NCBI GenBank assembly: GCA_964036155.1
Contig: OZ038423.1
Coordinates: forward strand, 39,199,249 to 39,263,248
From: Diploscapter coronatus
Lineage: Eukaryota; Nematoda; Chromadorea; Rhabditida; Rhabditidae
Reading direction: 5' to 3'
DNA length: 64,000 bases
Part shown: positions 1-12,487 of the stretch, piece after piece
How positions within the stretch are numbered: position 1 is the stretch's first letter
Layout: each line of letters opens with the position of its first letter
The notes under the pieces: model-generated
Told to the model about the DNA's origin: nothing
The model's input: the letters and a program-made list of their open reading frames with translations, nothing else
Databases searched by the model: none
Made by a program: the position numbers and the translations under genes

Positions 1-1
1 T

Positions 2-82
2 GCAGACCTCATCACGAAGCTCGACGAGGAGCACAATGCGGTACAAGATTATTTTTTTAAGATTGCTAGTTTTTTTCTTTAG
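2..82 (+). CDS. 3' end of an unidentified protein (partial)
   Basis: The frame starting at base 2 reads ADLITKLDEEHNA and then VQDYFFKIASFFL before a TAG at 80-82. A polyadenylation signal AATAAA follows at 171-176, which supports a + strand gene ending here and running convergently towards the CHK kinase-like gene. The first part has coding character (acidic, coiled-coil-like). The end may differ, because GCG|gtacaag at 41 could be a splice donor with the true last exon further on. Too little is present to assign a family. Confidence 0.35.
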   Translation, partial: ADLITKLDEEHNAVQDYFFKIASFFL

Positions 83-214
83 AACTACAACTACAACTGT
101 TAGTCCAGCTCTCGACTCGAAATTTTATAGGTTTCTGTTATTTATTTATTTTTCTCAAAGTTGCAATTTCAATAAATGTTTGAAAAAAAGATTTCTATAG
201 AAAGTCGGGAATTG

Positions 215-2259
215 TTAGCTCGAATAATTGGTCTCCTTTATGATTTCCAAGTTTCTTTCGTGCTCCAAAATTAAATCCTCCAAAATACACAAATGTTTTT
301 CATCCAATCTTTCTTTAGCCTGAATTCTTCTATGAACTTGTGAAAATTTGATTTTCAAACCTTTTCCGGGTCTGTGCTTTTAGCCACAATTTCATGTCCA
401 ACGCCAGCCATACTCACACCGACAACTAGTGCACAAAGAGGGAAAACACGGTGATAGGCCTCTTGCAGCTGAACTCGTTGTTGTGCCTGGTTGTTGCATT
501 CTGACTGACCTGCTCGAAGGTGTAAGGCAGAGGAATGTCGTCCTTCTGCAGGGCCTCTTCCAAATATGCATAAAATCGTTTGTTGTAGATTTCGGCCTTC
601 GTCCTTCGCTCCTCGCCCCCAATCAGTCCTGTGTAGAGACGAGCCAGGTCCACTGCGGCACAGCCGAAATAGCACGCCTGAAAATTTGAACTTTTAATAT
701 TTTTTTTTTTCCAAAAAGTAGCTTACCTGATAATCAATGAGCGCCTCGAGTCTCCAAGCATCCGGATTTTCGTTATTCCACAGCATGTTGCATATCCAGA
801 CGTCCCCATGGCATAGCACGTTCGGTATTCCTGGAAATGCAGCAGTTTTTTTTTTTTTGTAAAATCGAAAAATTTAACCTAGAAGTTTATTAGTGTCCTC
901 GACGAAATCCAGGTATTTTTGGTCCATTTCGAGGTAAACCCGAATGAAATTCTCGGAAACTTGCGGCCACTTTCCGGAAATGTGCTTCCTTATAGCCTCA
1001 ATGAACCCATCTTGGACCTACAAAAAAATTTTTTCATTAAAACTCAAAAAGAAAAACCAACATTTTTCTCGAACACGATCTTGAAGGGGCCGTTCCAAAT
1101 TTGAGTGTTGAATTTGGATCTTTCCTCTTCGGAAAGCTTGTAGCCCGCGGCTTCAATGTTGGCCAGACTTCGGAGGACCTGAATTGGAAAATATTGTCAA
1201 TAATAGTTTTACGGTGAAGCAAGTCGCCTGGAAAAGCTCCTGAATACTTAATTTTTTACCTGATCAACTCCATGCTCTGGAACATTGTCGCACATGTGCA
1301 GTCTGGCTGTGGGATGGACAAATTCCATGAGAATGTAGCCGACGGTCTCCACATTCGGACGCAGTCTAATGCCGATCACCTGAAACTACGCTCTTCATTG
1401 ATTCTCAAGAAATGAGTCCCACTTTAGGCATTGCAACTCCCTGAACTCGCTTCTCCTTCAGTTTCGAGAGCACGAGCGCCTCTGTGTTGTGAATCTGAAA
1501 ACAACAAATTTTTACCTCTGGAAAATGGAGCTTTCTATAATTCACAGCGGCACACGATCCTGTGTTCATCAACGAACGCAAGCTGTGCCTTTTTACCCCC
1601 AGAATGTATATCGTGAAGGAAATATTCCAAAAACTTTTAAAATAATGAACTGAAACTGATGACGCAGTTCTTATGAAGTTTTGTAAGATTTAGATTTGAG
1701 GAGTGGTTCAAGTTTATGTCTATCCGATCTAATTAGTCTAATTGTTAGAATGACTCGAGGAGTAGATTACAGATCCTATAGCCCATCGCCGGGTAGGAAT
1801 TCCAGATTGCCGAAAATGAAATATTTCTAACGTTCATAGACTGCTTGTTCAGCTTCTCGTCGCTGTCGTGCTTCCAGAGATCCCCAAAGCCCTTCTCTTC
1901 GTTCTCTGATTTGACCTCTTTTTTCGGCGTTTCGAATTTTCTGGTCATCTGAAAGAAATTTTATTTTATTTTCGATTTTCAAATTAAAAAATACACCTTC
2001 AAAACGAATTTGTCGGGCAGGACTTGGTCGTCCTTCCTGACCCAATCTGGATGCAGGAGGCACATTTCTGAGGAGAATCCCTGGAATATTTCAAGATTAA
2101 AAGATGGCATTTTCAAATTTGAATTTATCGTACCTGCCCCTCGCCAAGTCGCTCGATGTGCCTGTTTTGTCCCAGCTCCGACTCTGTTCCATAGTGCCTC
2201 TGCAGGTCGGTCTCCACCAGTTTCCAAACTTCATCAGGAAGTGGCTTTAAGGAGGCCAT
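215..2259 (-). CDS. CHK kinase-like protein (nematode DUF1679 / ecdysteroid-kinase-like family)
   Basis: About 410 residues in eleven exons, with ATG at 2259-2257 and TAA at 217-215. The family is a small-molecule kinase fold related to choline and aminoglycoside kinases, expanded in nematodes and insects; its natural substrate is mostly unknown. The N-terminal lobe reads GFSSEMCLLHPDW then LPDKFVLK, the conserved nucleotide-binding strand with its lysine. HNTEAL is the family HNxE motif. GYILMEF is the hinge. LCHGDVWICNMLW is the Brenner catalytic loop and LIDYQ carries the metal-binding aspartate. A typical C-terminal FEQ/LQEAYHRVFPLCALV region and a charged tail follow. The intron at about 1499-1828 is longer than its neighbours. 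It is divergent from the RRP40 gene, about 240 bp away, so the two may share a promoter region. The family is confident; the substrate is not. Confidence 0.88.
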
Positions 2260-2499
2260 TTTGTCGGAAACTAAAAAATTTCGGCAGAAATTAACAATAC
2301 TCTCTTTATCAAGTCTCCTCTCCTTTTTATAGCTCTAGTCTAGGTGATATTGCACAACGTTGCTTTTTCCCTCTCGCGCTGCCCTTTCTCTCGTACTTTG
2401 ATCTCTCCTCCTTTTCGCTTCGCTTTTACAAACAATGACGTTATTCGAAATTCTTGTTTACTATAACATTTTTCGAAATTTCTAAATTTTCTTCAGGGA

Positions 2500-3482
2500 A
2501 TGACATTCTACGTGCCTGGAGAGGTCATCAAATCGAGCCGTCTGCCTGGCGTCAGAATTCTGGGGTAAAAGTTTTAAAAATTAAATAAAAAATGAAAATT
2601 TCAGATACGGTTTGGAGAAGACGCCTGGCGGAGTGGGGTTTTGTGTGGTGCAGCCGGGCGTTTTGCAGACGGACGACAAGCAGCAGGCCTGGATCAGCAT
2701 TCATTCCAAAAGGTTGCAACTATTTTAGAAAAAGAATAAACTATACAAATTGCAGATACATTCCTCAACTTGGCGATCACGTAGTTGGAGTGGTGACGAG
2801 CAGAGCCGGGGAGTTGTACAAAGTCGACATCGGAAGTGCGGATCAGGCCTATGTGAGTTCTCCCTCGACCTTATCCTTCATCTTCCGCCTTCCAGATCAG
2901 TTTCCTCTCGTTCGAAGGCGCCACGAAGCGGAACAGACCGAATCTGGGTGTGGGCGACGTGCTCTATGCGCGAATCGTGAGGGCCTCGAGGCACCTCGAG
3001 CCAGAGCTCAGCTGTGTCGATGCCGAACTCAAGTCCAGGGGAATGGGCAAACTCGAGGATGGATTCGTTTTCAAAGTATTTTAAAATTTTATTATTTTTA
3101 TTTCATTTAATTCTTCAAAGATTTCAACGAACCACGCTCGCCGCCTGTTGCGTGCCTCCTGCCGTCTGTTGAAGCTTATCGGAGAACAGATTCGATTCGA
3201 AATCGCTGTGGGAATCAACGGCAAGATCTGGATCAAGAGCGACGACTTGAACAAGGTTTTTTTTAATTTCTTTTTTAAAATTGAAAAAATTAAGACTATG
3301 AAAATCTACGAGTTGATAACGAAAGCTGAGTCAGTGCTCGATCAGAACGTTCAGCACTTCGTCCACGTTACTTTGGTCTGTTTTTCTATGAATTTTTTTT
3401 TAATTATAATTTTCAGAAGCCTCCTTCCGAAGAGCAGTCGATGAACGTCGACAAACAAGAAGACGGCCAAATTGATGATTAA
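2500..3482 (+). CDS. exos-3: Exosome complex component RRP40 (EXOSC3)
   Basis: About 250 residues. RRP40 is one of three S1/KH cap subunits of the nuclear and cytoplasmic RNA exosome, guiding RNA into the nine-subunit barrel for 3'-5' decay and rRNA processing. The N-terminus is MTFYVPGEVI. The S1 domain starts near YIPQLGDHVVGVV and ends around YARIVRA. The KH-like domain contains VGINGKIWIKSDD, the family's GxNG signature. Exons join in frame through several short introns, one with the acceptor attaag before TMKIYELI. The acceptor ttcttcag at 2489-2496, three bases before ATG with no upstream coding exon, is a likely spliced-leader site. The UPF0598 gene follows on the same strand: AATAAA at 3575-3580 lies 106 bases before the next trans-splice site, which fits a shared operon. 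Confidence 0.93.
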
Positions 3483-3690
3483 ATTACTTGTTTTTATTTT
3501 AGCTCAAGTTCTTACGGGTTGCTTTGTTTTGTTGTTTATTTATTTCGTTATTCCTTTCTCGTTTTGTTCGATTCAATAAATTTTAAGTTTTCTGAAAAAA
3601 TACTTTAAAAATTAAGCTTGAAGAATGCAGCTCATATTTAAAAATAATTTTTTTTTTAAATAATAAAAAAAGTGGATAAAGTTTAGAAGA

Positions 3691-4479
3691 ATGCGCTGCT
3701 CGCTCGCGCCCCTGTGCCAGAAGCCCTATATTCAGGGTCAATACAATGGCAACATACGGTACTTCTACTTTATTTTAAAAAATAAATAAAAAAAAACAAC
3801 CTTTTAGAGAATATTTCTACTATATCAGCCACGAAGGAATGCTTTTCTTGGACAACTCGAGGATGAAAAACTTTACAGCCGCTTATAAAGGTCTTTTTTA
3901 ATTTTTCCACTTTTTATTTATTTATTATATTTAGACGTGAAATTTTTGAATTTCTTCTACAAACAGCTGCGAATGAACGAGTTCGATCGATACAAAGTGA
4001 GCTTTCCCTTTCAAAAATAAAAGGCGAGAGGTATTTGATTGTTTAATTACTTTGCACCACTTAAGGAGTTCCCATTTGTCTCCCTGTGCGGCAGAGAAAG
4101 AAACTACCTGCGCTGCGACGATCGCCCGATCGTCGTCACGGAGTTCGCCTCGAATCGACAGACGCTTCGTATCGGCCAGTCGCAGCTGCTCGTCCCCTTT
4201 CAGGTACTGAAATTCCAAAATTTTAAATAAAAAAATAATAAAATCGCCGATAAAACATTAAAAAGGATAAGAAATGCCCCGTATTTTCAGCCAGAAACCC
4301 TGCTGATGAAGCCGAACGGTCGGCTCTATCACAAAGCCGATTTCGCTGATCCCGCCCTCGTCAAATCCCGCCTGGCCGACGAGCTTTTCCCCCTCTTCGT
4401 GTTCGACAAATCCGGGTATCCCACCCATATCAATTGGGGCGGTAAAAGGGTGGAATTGATCAAGGAGCAGGGCGATTGA
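3691..4479 (+). CDS. UPF0598 family protein (C8orf82-like)
   Basis: About 190 residues, homologous to vertebrate C8orf82 (UPF0598), a conserved metazoan family of unclear function, reported as mitochondrial as far as I recall. Recognisable blocks in order are YYISHEGMLFLDNSRMKNF, FKYKEFPFVSLCGRERN with YLRCDDRPIV, and NGRLYH. The intron before EFPFVSLCG ends in the unusual acceptor acttaag (4075), yet the frame across it is certain from the family. The likely spliced-leader acceptor is gtttag at 3681-3686, four bases before ATG. AATAAA is at 4517-4522. It is probably the second gene of an operon with RRP40. Confidence 0.88.
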
Positions 4480-5363
4480 ATCTTACCATTTCTGTGATCT
4501 TATAAGTTATTCTATCAATAAAGCAAGTGCAAACGACACAAGATACCAAGCGTGTTAGTAAGCTACACTACTTCGAAAACGCGATAAAATATAGGACTTT
4601 TCAACGTCTTTTATTCCTCAAATAATAGCCTTAAATCAATCAGCTCCGCGCTATAGTTCCCCACTATTCCCATCTTTGGAAAATGCACTCGATTTTTACG
4701 CTGTACTCTTTCCAAACACGGGAATAGGGCTGCTTTCAAAATAATAATACAGGGCATGAAAAAGAAAGGAGGAGATGATAGAGATAGGATAAAAACTGCG
4801 GTGATTGATAAAGAAAAGATAATAATGAAATGAGTACAAGTTTCGAGCTAAAACGACAGAAAACATGATGATTTTTGGAAGAGAACGTACATTTTCCTAA
4901 CTTCTACAAAATTGTACACTTTCTTCTGATAAAAATCATTTGCAGAGATCTCTAAAGAGGGGTGAATTTTCAGAAAAGGATACAGCAATCCTCTTCAGAA
5001 AATCCACCGCGTAACACGGAGAATAAATAAAAATAATAATTTTCTTTAAAACAGGAAAAGTTTTAAAGGGGAAATCATAGAAATCAAGTAGAGAAGACAG
5101 ATGAATAAAATTACAAGAAAAAGAGGAGGAAAGGGAGAAATGGAATCGAGCTGGGGGATTTACTGGGATAAAATAAGATTTAGAGCTCGATTCAAATAGG
5201 TAAAATAATACAATAGAGCTTACTGTGGAAATAAAAAAAAAACGAGATAAAAAGTATGAAATCAATTCAATAGAATAAAACATGAAAACCGAATGGATAA
5301 GTGGGTCTGGGAAGTTTGAGTTGGTGTGGAACAAAGGGAAGGGGGGACAGGAAATAGGAGGAA
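4480..5363. other. Convergent 3' region, no gene seen
   Basis: This holds the 3' ends of UPF0598 (+) and the 53BP1-like gene (-). The UPF0598 polyadenylation signal is near 4517. The rest is A/G-rich on the + strand. The 143-residue frame at 4936-5367 (-) reads as low-complexity Ser/Phe-rich translation of 3' UTR and runs straight into the real terminal exon, so I do not call it. Confidence 0.6.
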
Positions 5364-8300
5364 TCATTTAGCGTTGGAACTCTGAATGACAGGAACGGGA
5401 TTGCCTCCATCGTAGCGGAAACGGGGATGCGCGTCGAAGGCCGGCAGAATCGACATGATTATTCCCTGAAACGTTTCGACTTGTTTCTGAAATCAAAATA
5501 TTCTCAATATTGCCAACCTGAATGAGCCATTCGGACGAGACGACAGCAGCCCCAGCGTCCTGTACCTTCTGTCTAACTTCCTCTGTCGCAGAATTGTCTG
5601 TCACCATTATGTCCAGACTATGGGGTCCTGAACGTTCCAATGTTCGTCAATTTATTCAAAATATGTTTCCTGAACTAACCAGTCTCAATAGCGTCAATGG
5701 AATCGAGAACAGTGGCTCCGAGCAGTCGGACGAGAGGCTGCCATATCTGCTGGAAAGACATGGTCTTTTCGTTGATGGGCAGATGCGTCGAGTGCACGAA
5801 GATCTTCTTGCCATGCAAGAGCTGGCCGCACATGTCTGGCGAGGGACTGGAACATAACATATAGCCGACTATTCTTTCTGTCATTGCTCTGACTACTCCT
5901 ATTTATCGGTTTATGACTTACAGAGGATAGGTCTTTCCATCGACAATCGAGACTCCAGCAGAGAGCAAGTAGGGCAAGTGGTCGAGCAGCTTCTTCTTCT
6001 CCCTACAGGCGTTAATCCACTTGTGGCTAACACAGGGTACGCACTTGGCCAGCGCAGTTAAGTACTTGTGCGTGCGGTAGTGCATATCCGAAATCAGGAA
6101 GCCACAGTGCTGGGGGTTCGCATCGAATTGCTAAAATGAAAAACTTGTCATTTTTATCCCTCTCCTTTTTAAAATCTTTTTCAACAACTTTGATTTTTTC
6201 TTCAAAAATGTATTTTTCGCTAACCGCGAAATCATCGAAGACGAGTCCGCCCTGCTCGAGAATGTACTCAGTCATGGCCTTCTTCTTGAAAGTGTTCGCA
6301 TTCGCCTGCGCAGCCGGATCTGCATTCGCTGTCGAGCGCATTGCAGAAGTCAAAATAAACATCTGAAATTTTTATTTGTCGAAAAACAAATTATCTTCAG
6401 GGAGAGCATTTCTAAAAGTCATCTTTAAGTTTTCTAAAAAAGGACTGTCCTATCTCATAACTTATGTTTTAGAAAGCGTACGTAACTTGTTTTGCATCAG
6501 ATAAACTCTAATCAAGTTCTAGACTAGTAGAGGATAGGGATAGGGTAGGTTAGAGGAGAGGTTGGGTAAGACAAACACGTGTTTTGTGTAAGATAAGAAA
6601 AGATTGATTTTCTGGAAATATTCCACTGGATATTCGCTTTTTTTTCTTGAAAGGCCTACACAACTTGAAATTTCGATTTTTGGTAGAAATCTCTTCTCGA
6701 CTCTATCCCTGCATTTTGCCCACCTTTCCAGCGAAGACCTTCTCCGACTCCCTGTGTTTGCTGGGCGATTTTTTGGCTGACGGCTGCTCGACTTCCATCT
6801 CTTCGTCCTGCATCTCCTCTTCAGCGCTTTCTACTTCTTTCTTAAAGGGACGTCCTGCAAATGTCTTTTTTTTCTTGATATTTTCAAAGAAAATTGCCGA
6901 ACCCCTCTTCTTGCCGCTTGCCTGTGACTGAATGGCTGGAGTTTTGGGAGTCGCATTCGAGGCAGATGGAGTAGTCGATTTGGTCACAGACGGTGTCTTT
7001 TTGGCCGATCCCCTGAGAAATCATACACAAAAATTGGAATTTTTCAATGTTCTCCGTACTTGGAAGTCTGTCTCGCCCCGGCGAGAGGGGTGCTGCTTTG
7101 AGAGACATCTGCACTGGCTGCTGCGGTCGCGCGAGAACGTCGCTTGTTGCGGTCTTCGGTTGTCGAGATGTTCTCTACAAAAACGAGAATATTCGATCTA
7201 TTGATTGGCTAATTCTCCCCCCTACCAGCAATGATGTCAGTCATTTCGTTCGACTTCAGTTTGATGTACTCCTTCCACTCGTGCATGTCCAGAGTCAGCT
7301 TCGTCCAGTGCACTCTGCAACAACCGAGATTTGCATAAACCCCTTTAAAGCTCAACAACTCCACTAACTCTTTGGGCTCTGGACTCTCGTCCTCATTCTC
7401 GTTTTCAGGCTCGACCTCGAAAATGCTCTTCTCCCACTCGACTGCAGAGGCCGCATTGGGGCAGGCCAAGATACGCACGAATTGGGGCATTTCGTCTCCG
7501 TCGACCACGGCCAGACAGGTCTTGTCAGCCACGAGGGCGCGCAGCGGGATGATCGAGGCCGGGGGGGTCGGCTTCACGATCTGGTCTTCCAGGAAGTACA
7601 CCTTGAAACGACCCAGTCCGTCGCGGCTGAAAATTAAAATTCATCTTCCTTTTCCAAATGGATTTTTTAAATTCGTACTTGGCGACAATGATGGCCGGAT
7701 AGTAAACCTTTCCGTAGAGGGCGAAGACGCGAGCGCCAGGCGCGTGGGGAGCGTGCTCGTCTCCAGGATGATCGACGCTCCACTGCTCCTCTGCGTTCAG
7801 TTTGGGCGGCTCCAAAGCGGGCTCCTCGATTTTGGCTCTCTTCGCAGAACTCCCAGAACTGCTTTCCAGCTCCTCTCCAGCCCTGAAAATCCATTCCTTT
7901 AACTCGTCAGAAAAGCTAGTCGTATTTTACTTCTTCTTCCTGCCCCTTTTGGGCTGTGCATCCTCGTCGTCGTCCATGGAAGAATCAGCCTGTTTTGCAG
8001 AGGCGGACTTTCTGGGCGAGGGAGTGATCGTCGACTTGCGACGTCCCGGAGTCAGGTCCGAAAGCGAGGCACTCTGGAAGAAAGAAAGGAGATGATTACT
8101 GTAGTTTTCCGGAGTGTTCGTTTGATGCCTTTGATGTCATACCTGTCTGGCCTTAGGAATGAGGTCCCCGAGAGTGGCAACTCTCTGCTCTGCAGTCTTC
8201 TCCGTCTGCTGATATTTGGAGGCCGAGTCCTCGTTGCTCTTGTTGCCCACTTTGCTGTACTTCACCTCGTTGAACGACTTCACATCGAACTGAAAGAAAG

Positions 8301-10545
8301 TTTTTTTCTCAAAAAGAACGAGAAAATTACGTGAATGTTCCTGAGCATTTCGGGATGCTGATCGAATGCCTGATCGAGGCTGTAAGGATCCTCCTCGGAA
8401 GAGCCAGCAGCAGGGCCATCTGCCTTCTTGTCTTTTTCCTTCTTTGCCGAGGCAGGGGTCTTCCTGGCAGAGGAAGGCTGTTTCTTGCCGGACGCAGGTG
8501 TGGCCGGCACTGATGCAGAAGAAGTGGATTCATCCTTTGCAGAAGCCGGCTTTCTGCCTGAAAATTTTTCTTTTAGATTTATTTCTTTTCATTTTCGCCA
8601 AGGCTTCCCAAAATTCGACCCACAAATCGATTCGCAGAAAGATAGCGTCATATTGAGAGAGAAAGATTATCTCTCTTAAAAAGATCACTATTTTTCCATG
8701 GGTCGAGTTTCGAGAAGTCTGATTTTCACTGACCCGGAGTCTTCTTTGTCGCAGGAGTCGAGGCGGGAGTCTTCTTCTCTTCCTGCTTTTCTTCAGTCGC
8801 TTTCTGAAAATAAACCATTTTTATTCCATCTTTTTCAATTGTCTTACCCCTCTGGTGGATCGACTCGATTTAGGAGGAGTGGCAGTTGCAGAGGGTGTGG
8901 CTTGTGGAGTTCCTTTTGCAGAAACGGGAGTGGCCTTTGTAGCAGATCTTCTGGTCTGTCTAGTGGACGTGGCCTCTTCCTTGTGTTCCTCTTCTTCCAC
9001 CGGAGTTTTGGCCTTGATTGCCGATTTTCTGGTGGAGGCTGGAGTCGTTGAGGCAGAAACAGACTTTTTCGTCGCAGCAGGAGTTCTGAAATTTTTAAAT
9101 TATGTTTGGTAAAAAAAAATTTCAAATTTCTACAGTAAGTTTTCTTTCATTTTCCGTACCCTTTAGGAGTTGGCTGTTTGGAGGCAACCTTGACACTCTG
9201 TGGAGTAGCAGCTGCGGCCCCCCTCGTGGATCTGCGAGGAGGCGTCTTCTGTGCAGACGACTCTGCCTTCTTCGTTTCTTCCTCTTCCTCCTCTTCTGGC
9301 TGTTTCTCTGCACTTTTGTTCGCCTCTCCGCTCTCCGACTGCTGCTCGTCCACCTCCAGCTCATCTTCCTGCAAATTGATTTATTTTGAAAGTTTTTTCT
9401 GCAACTCACCGTTTCATCCTCATCGCCCTGTTTGCGGTCCTCTTTTTCGGTTTCTGCAGTCTCTGCAATGTTTGCATCCGCCACCATTGGCTCTTCTTCT
9501 TGCTCGAGCTTCTCCTCTTCGTCAATCTGATCCTCTTCTTGTCCATCCTCCTGTTCAGGTTCATCCTGGCTATCTTCCAGCAGGGCCTTAGCCTCTTCCA
9601 TCTCTTCTTCTTGCACATCCTGCACTGCGGTCGCCGGCTGATCCACTTTCTGAAAATAAAAAATCAAGCTTATTTATTTTTCAAAATTTTACCTGAATGG
9701 GAGAAGTGATTTCTTGTGTGGCAGGGACGACCTCGTCAGAATTCTTCTGCTCTGCCTGTAGCTGTTGCGGCTCCTCGAACCAGTCCTTATCCTTCTCGTC
9801 TCCAGAGCCCTCAGAGTCATCTGCATTCTCTTCTCCTTGCTCTGACTGCTCTTTTTGCTCGGTCTGTGGATCCTCTGCTGCCTCTGGGTCCTTTTCCCCG
9901 ATCTGGCCATTTCCGTTTCCTCCATTGCTAACCTCGTCGGCCGACTCAGCCGCAGTCCCATTCTTGTTGCTTGATTCCTGCTCAGCCACCGCAGTCATGT
10001 CCAGATCCTGAAAATTATTTCAGTTTTTTTCTTTCAATTTCCAATTATTTTAACTTGCGCTCCCACTTTTCGAAGGATTACTAAAGGCAGTGAGGGTACT
10101 CAGCCACTCTGCAAATCGGGTCTCGTACAAGCGCGGTCGCGTAGCGATCGGAAACGACGCAGTCTAGTTGATTGCATTGCTGCCTTAACTGATCTCACCG
10201 CTGCTCTGTATCGATTTCCTGATTCCTTCGCACTTTTGTTCATTTTTCGAATAGAAAAAAGCGAGATTTACTGTTTTATTCAACCAATCATGAATTTTTT
10301 TCATTGGCTTTGAGAAGGAATGCAAGTGATTTTTTGTTAATTTTACTTTTTCTTCTCAATACTTTGCTTACCAAAGGTGCAGGAGCACTCATCCCGAAGA
10401 GCGACTTCTTCTGGAGCGAACTGCCGCCGAAGAGACTCATTCCTGTGCCCGTTAGACCGGTACCCGTTCCATTCGAGCCCTGCTCCAGTGCCTGTTCACT
10501 AGCTTCAGTCCCATTCCCATTGCTAGTTGAAGAGCTCTCATCCAT
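5364..10545 (-). CDS. hsr-9: 53BP1/HSR-9-like DNA-damage response protein (tandem Tudor and BRCT)
   Basis: A multi-exon protein of well over 1,000 residues. 53BP1 family proteins bind methylated and modified nucleosomes at DNA breaks and signal in the checkpoint response. The N-terminal two thirds are low-complexity, Glu/Ser/Gln-rich then Lys/Pro/Thr-rich (KTPAST-type repeats), as in the family. The Tudor region runs from ARVFALYGKVYYPAII and GRFKVYFLED to LKSNEMTDIIA. The C-terminal tandem BRCT includes ILEQGGLVFDDF, HKYLTALAKCVPCVSHKW, LDIMVTDNSATEE and AAVVSSEWLIQ, ending FRYDGGNPVPVIQSSNAK. The start is taken at MDESSS (10545): the frame extends upstream only to a TTG, and ttgcag at 10560-10555 is a probable trans-splice acceptor. 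Intron 1 (about 10011-10373) is unusually long and partly GC-rich. Confidence 0.9.
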
Positions 10546-11375
10546 TGCTGGCTTCTGCAATTTATAAAATTTAGCAAGCCATTTTTTAAATAAAAAAAAC
10601 GATAGTTAAAATAAAAAAGAAAAGAAAGTTCTCGAAATTAAATATTCGCTTTCAAGGATCAAGCAAAAAATTGCAAAAGTTGATCATTTTAGTTTTTTTA
10701 ACGAGTACATTTGAAATTAAAAGGAAGTGTCTCTTAGAATCTGAAAGGTTTTCGAAATATTTCGAAGTTCCCCAGAAAAGCTGCAAAACTCCGTGCATCT
10801 GCACTCGAAAATGATCAAAATAATTCAAACTCTCTTTGCTCTCCTACAACAAAAAAAGTGGTCTTTTCGATCAATAATACAAATTCTTGAGCCCCCTTTG
10901 AAAGTGCCTACTTCTCAGACGTTCGGGGACGACTACCTGCTAAAATCGATCCACTTTTCCTCATGAAAATTCGAAAAATTATCGATTGATTTGAAAAATG
11001 AGAGAGCACGTTGAATGGAAATCAATTCAAAGTGGCTGCGAGAGGGAGGGGAGGGGAGATAGCGCGGTTGCAAAGGGGGAAGAAGAGAAAGAGACAGTGA
11101 GCGCGCGGCGTAAATGCAGTGCGTAGCAGCAACGGCCTAAAAATTCTGCAATTAATCCAACTTCTTCTTGGAGCTTCTTTCTCTTTAAGAGATTTCCTTT
11201 TCCAATTTGCTGCTCATGAGACCCACCGTTGTCCCGGGAATCTGTAGATGTCAAAATCTCGTTGAAATCTTTGATTTTTTGCTGGGAAATTTCGAAAATC
11301 GTCGATACTATTTTTTATTCGCTTTAAAACCTTTGGTTGATTATCAAATTTCCAACTTCAGGTAATCAGTTTGAA
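10546..11375. promoter_or_regulatory. Divergent promoter region between 53BP1-like gene and RPS19
   Basis: About 830 bases separate two genes transcribed away from each other. No exon is convincing here; the 75-residue frame at 11027-11254 (-) has no splice partners. A GC-rich patch lies at 11035-11140, including a G/A-rich run and gcgcgcggcg, against AT-rich surroundings. That is compatible with a core promoter of the highly expressed RPS19 gene. The RPS19 spliced-leader acceptor is aacttcag ending at 11361. Confidence 0.5.
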
Positions 11376-12061
11376 ATGGCGAAGAAGATCAAGGTGCGCG
11401 CAACGTCCGTCAAGGATGTAGATCAGCACGAGGTCGTCAAGCAGATCGCCCACTTCCTCAAGAAATCCGGAAAAGTCAAGGCAAGTCCATAAAATTATAA
11501 ATTTTTCTAGATAAAGAGATTTGTGATAATGCCCCTCAGACCCTCTCGAAATATTGATTGAGGATATGTTGATGTGTTTGCAGGTACCTGATTGGGCTGA
11601 TGTGGTGAAGTTGGGAGTGAATCGCCAATTGGCCCCTGTCGACCCCGACTGGTACTTCGTCCGTGCTGCCTCCGTCGCTCGCCACCTCTACTTCCGAGCT
11701 CCTGTTGGTAAGACATTAGAATGGAAGAATAGAAGAAAGCACGATGTGCATGTTGCAGGAGTGGGCGCTCTGAAGATGGTCTACGGCGGAAAACTGCGTC
11801 GTGGTGTGCGCCCAAACCACTTCCAGACTGGCTCGGGGGCTGTGATTCGCAAGGCTCTGCAGACTCTGGAAGCCCTCAAGTGGGTCGAGAAACATTCGGA
11901 TGGAAAGGGCCGCGTTCTCTCCAAACAGGTAAGCGTATGAGAGTATTGCGCAGTGCCGCAAGGGAATACATAATCTGTTGCAGGGCCGCAAAGACCTCGA
12001 CCGCATCGCGACCGAGCTCCGCAAGACGCAGCGACCCGTCGTTGACATCGCCAATCTCTAA
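11376..12061 (+). CDS. rps-19: 40S ribosomal protein S19
   Basis: About 158 residues in four exons. This eS19-family protein belongs to the small ribosomal subunit head and is needed for 18S rRNA maturation. Family blocks in order: [55 protein letters not shown] and [12 protein letters not shown]. Intron 1 is non-canonical: GTCAAG|gcaagt is a GC donor, and only this splice restores the K-VPDW junction conserved in the family. The other introns are GT-AG. The acceptor aacttcag (11361) lies 14 bases before ATG and fits trans-splicing. It is convergent with nicalin. Confidence 0.96.
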
Positions 12062-12487
12062 GCCTCGAAATGTCCTCTACAATTATTGGTTATTCATTTT
12101 TGTTGTTCCTTTTCATAAACTCATAAATTGTTTTCTGTAAAACTTTAATTCTTTCTTCTTGCACAAAACGGAGCATCAGAATTATCGAGTAAAATCAAAC
12201 AAACAAATCGAAAGTACGGTTTCGAGAAATCAAACAAGAAAATACCTGTCTATGATAAGTTCGGAATATGAATAACAACACTGATAAAAGGATCTGAATG
12301 GTCCAAAATTTAAAAAAAAATCGTTTCGGATCATTTCTTTGGCTAAAAGAACATCCGAAAGGTCAACAATCAAGTGACAACAAATAAAAATTTAGAGGAT
12401 ACAATAATTTAATTTTGAAAAAGAGGAAGAGATAAAGCAAATTGTCCTGGATCCGAATCTGAGCTTATTTAAAAAAAATGTAAGACA
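12062..12487. other. Convergent 3' region of RPS19 and nicalin
   Basis: About 425 AT-rich bases hold the 3' UTRs of the two convergent genes. No coding signal or repeat was seen. Confidence 0.6.

Noticed and set aside
9122..9667. Long Glu- or Arg-rich frames on both strands at 8.3-10 kb
   Set aside because: They are out-of-frame or intron-spanning readings of the low-complexity region of the 53BP1-like gene.
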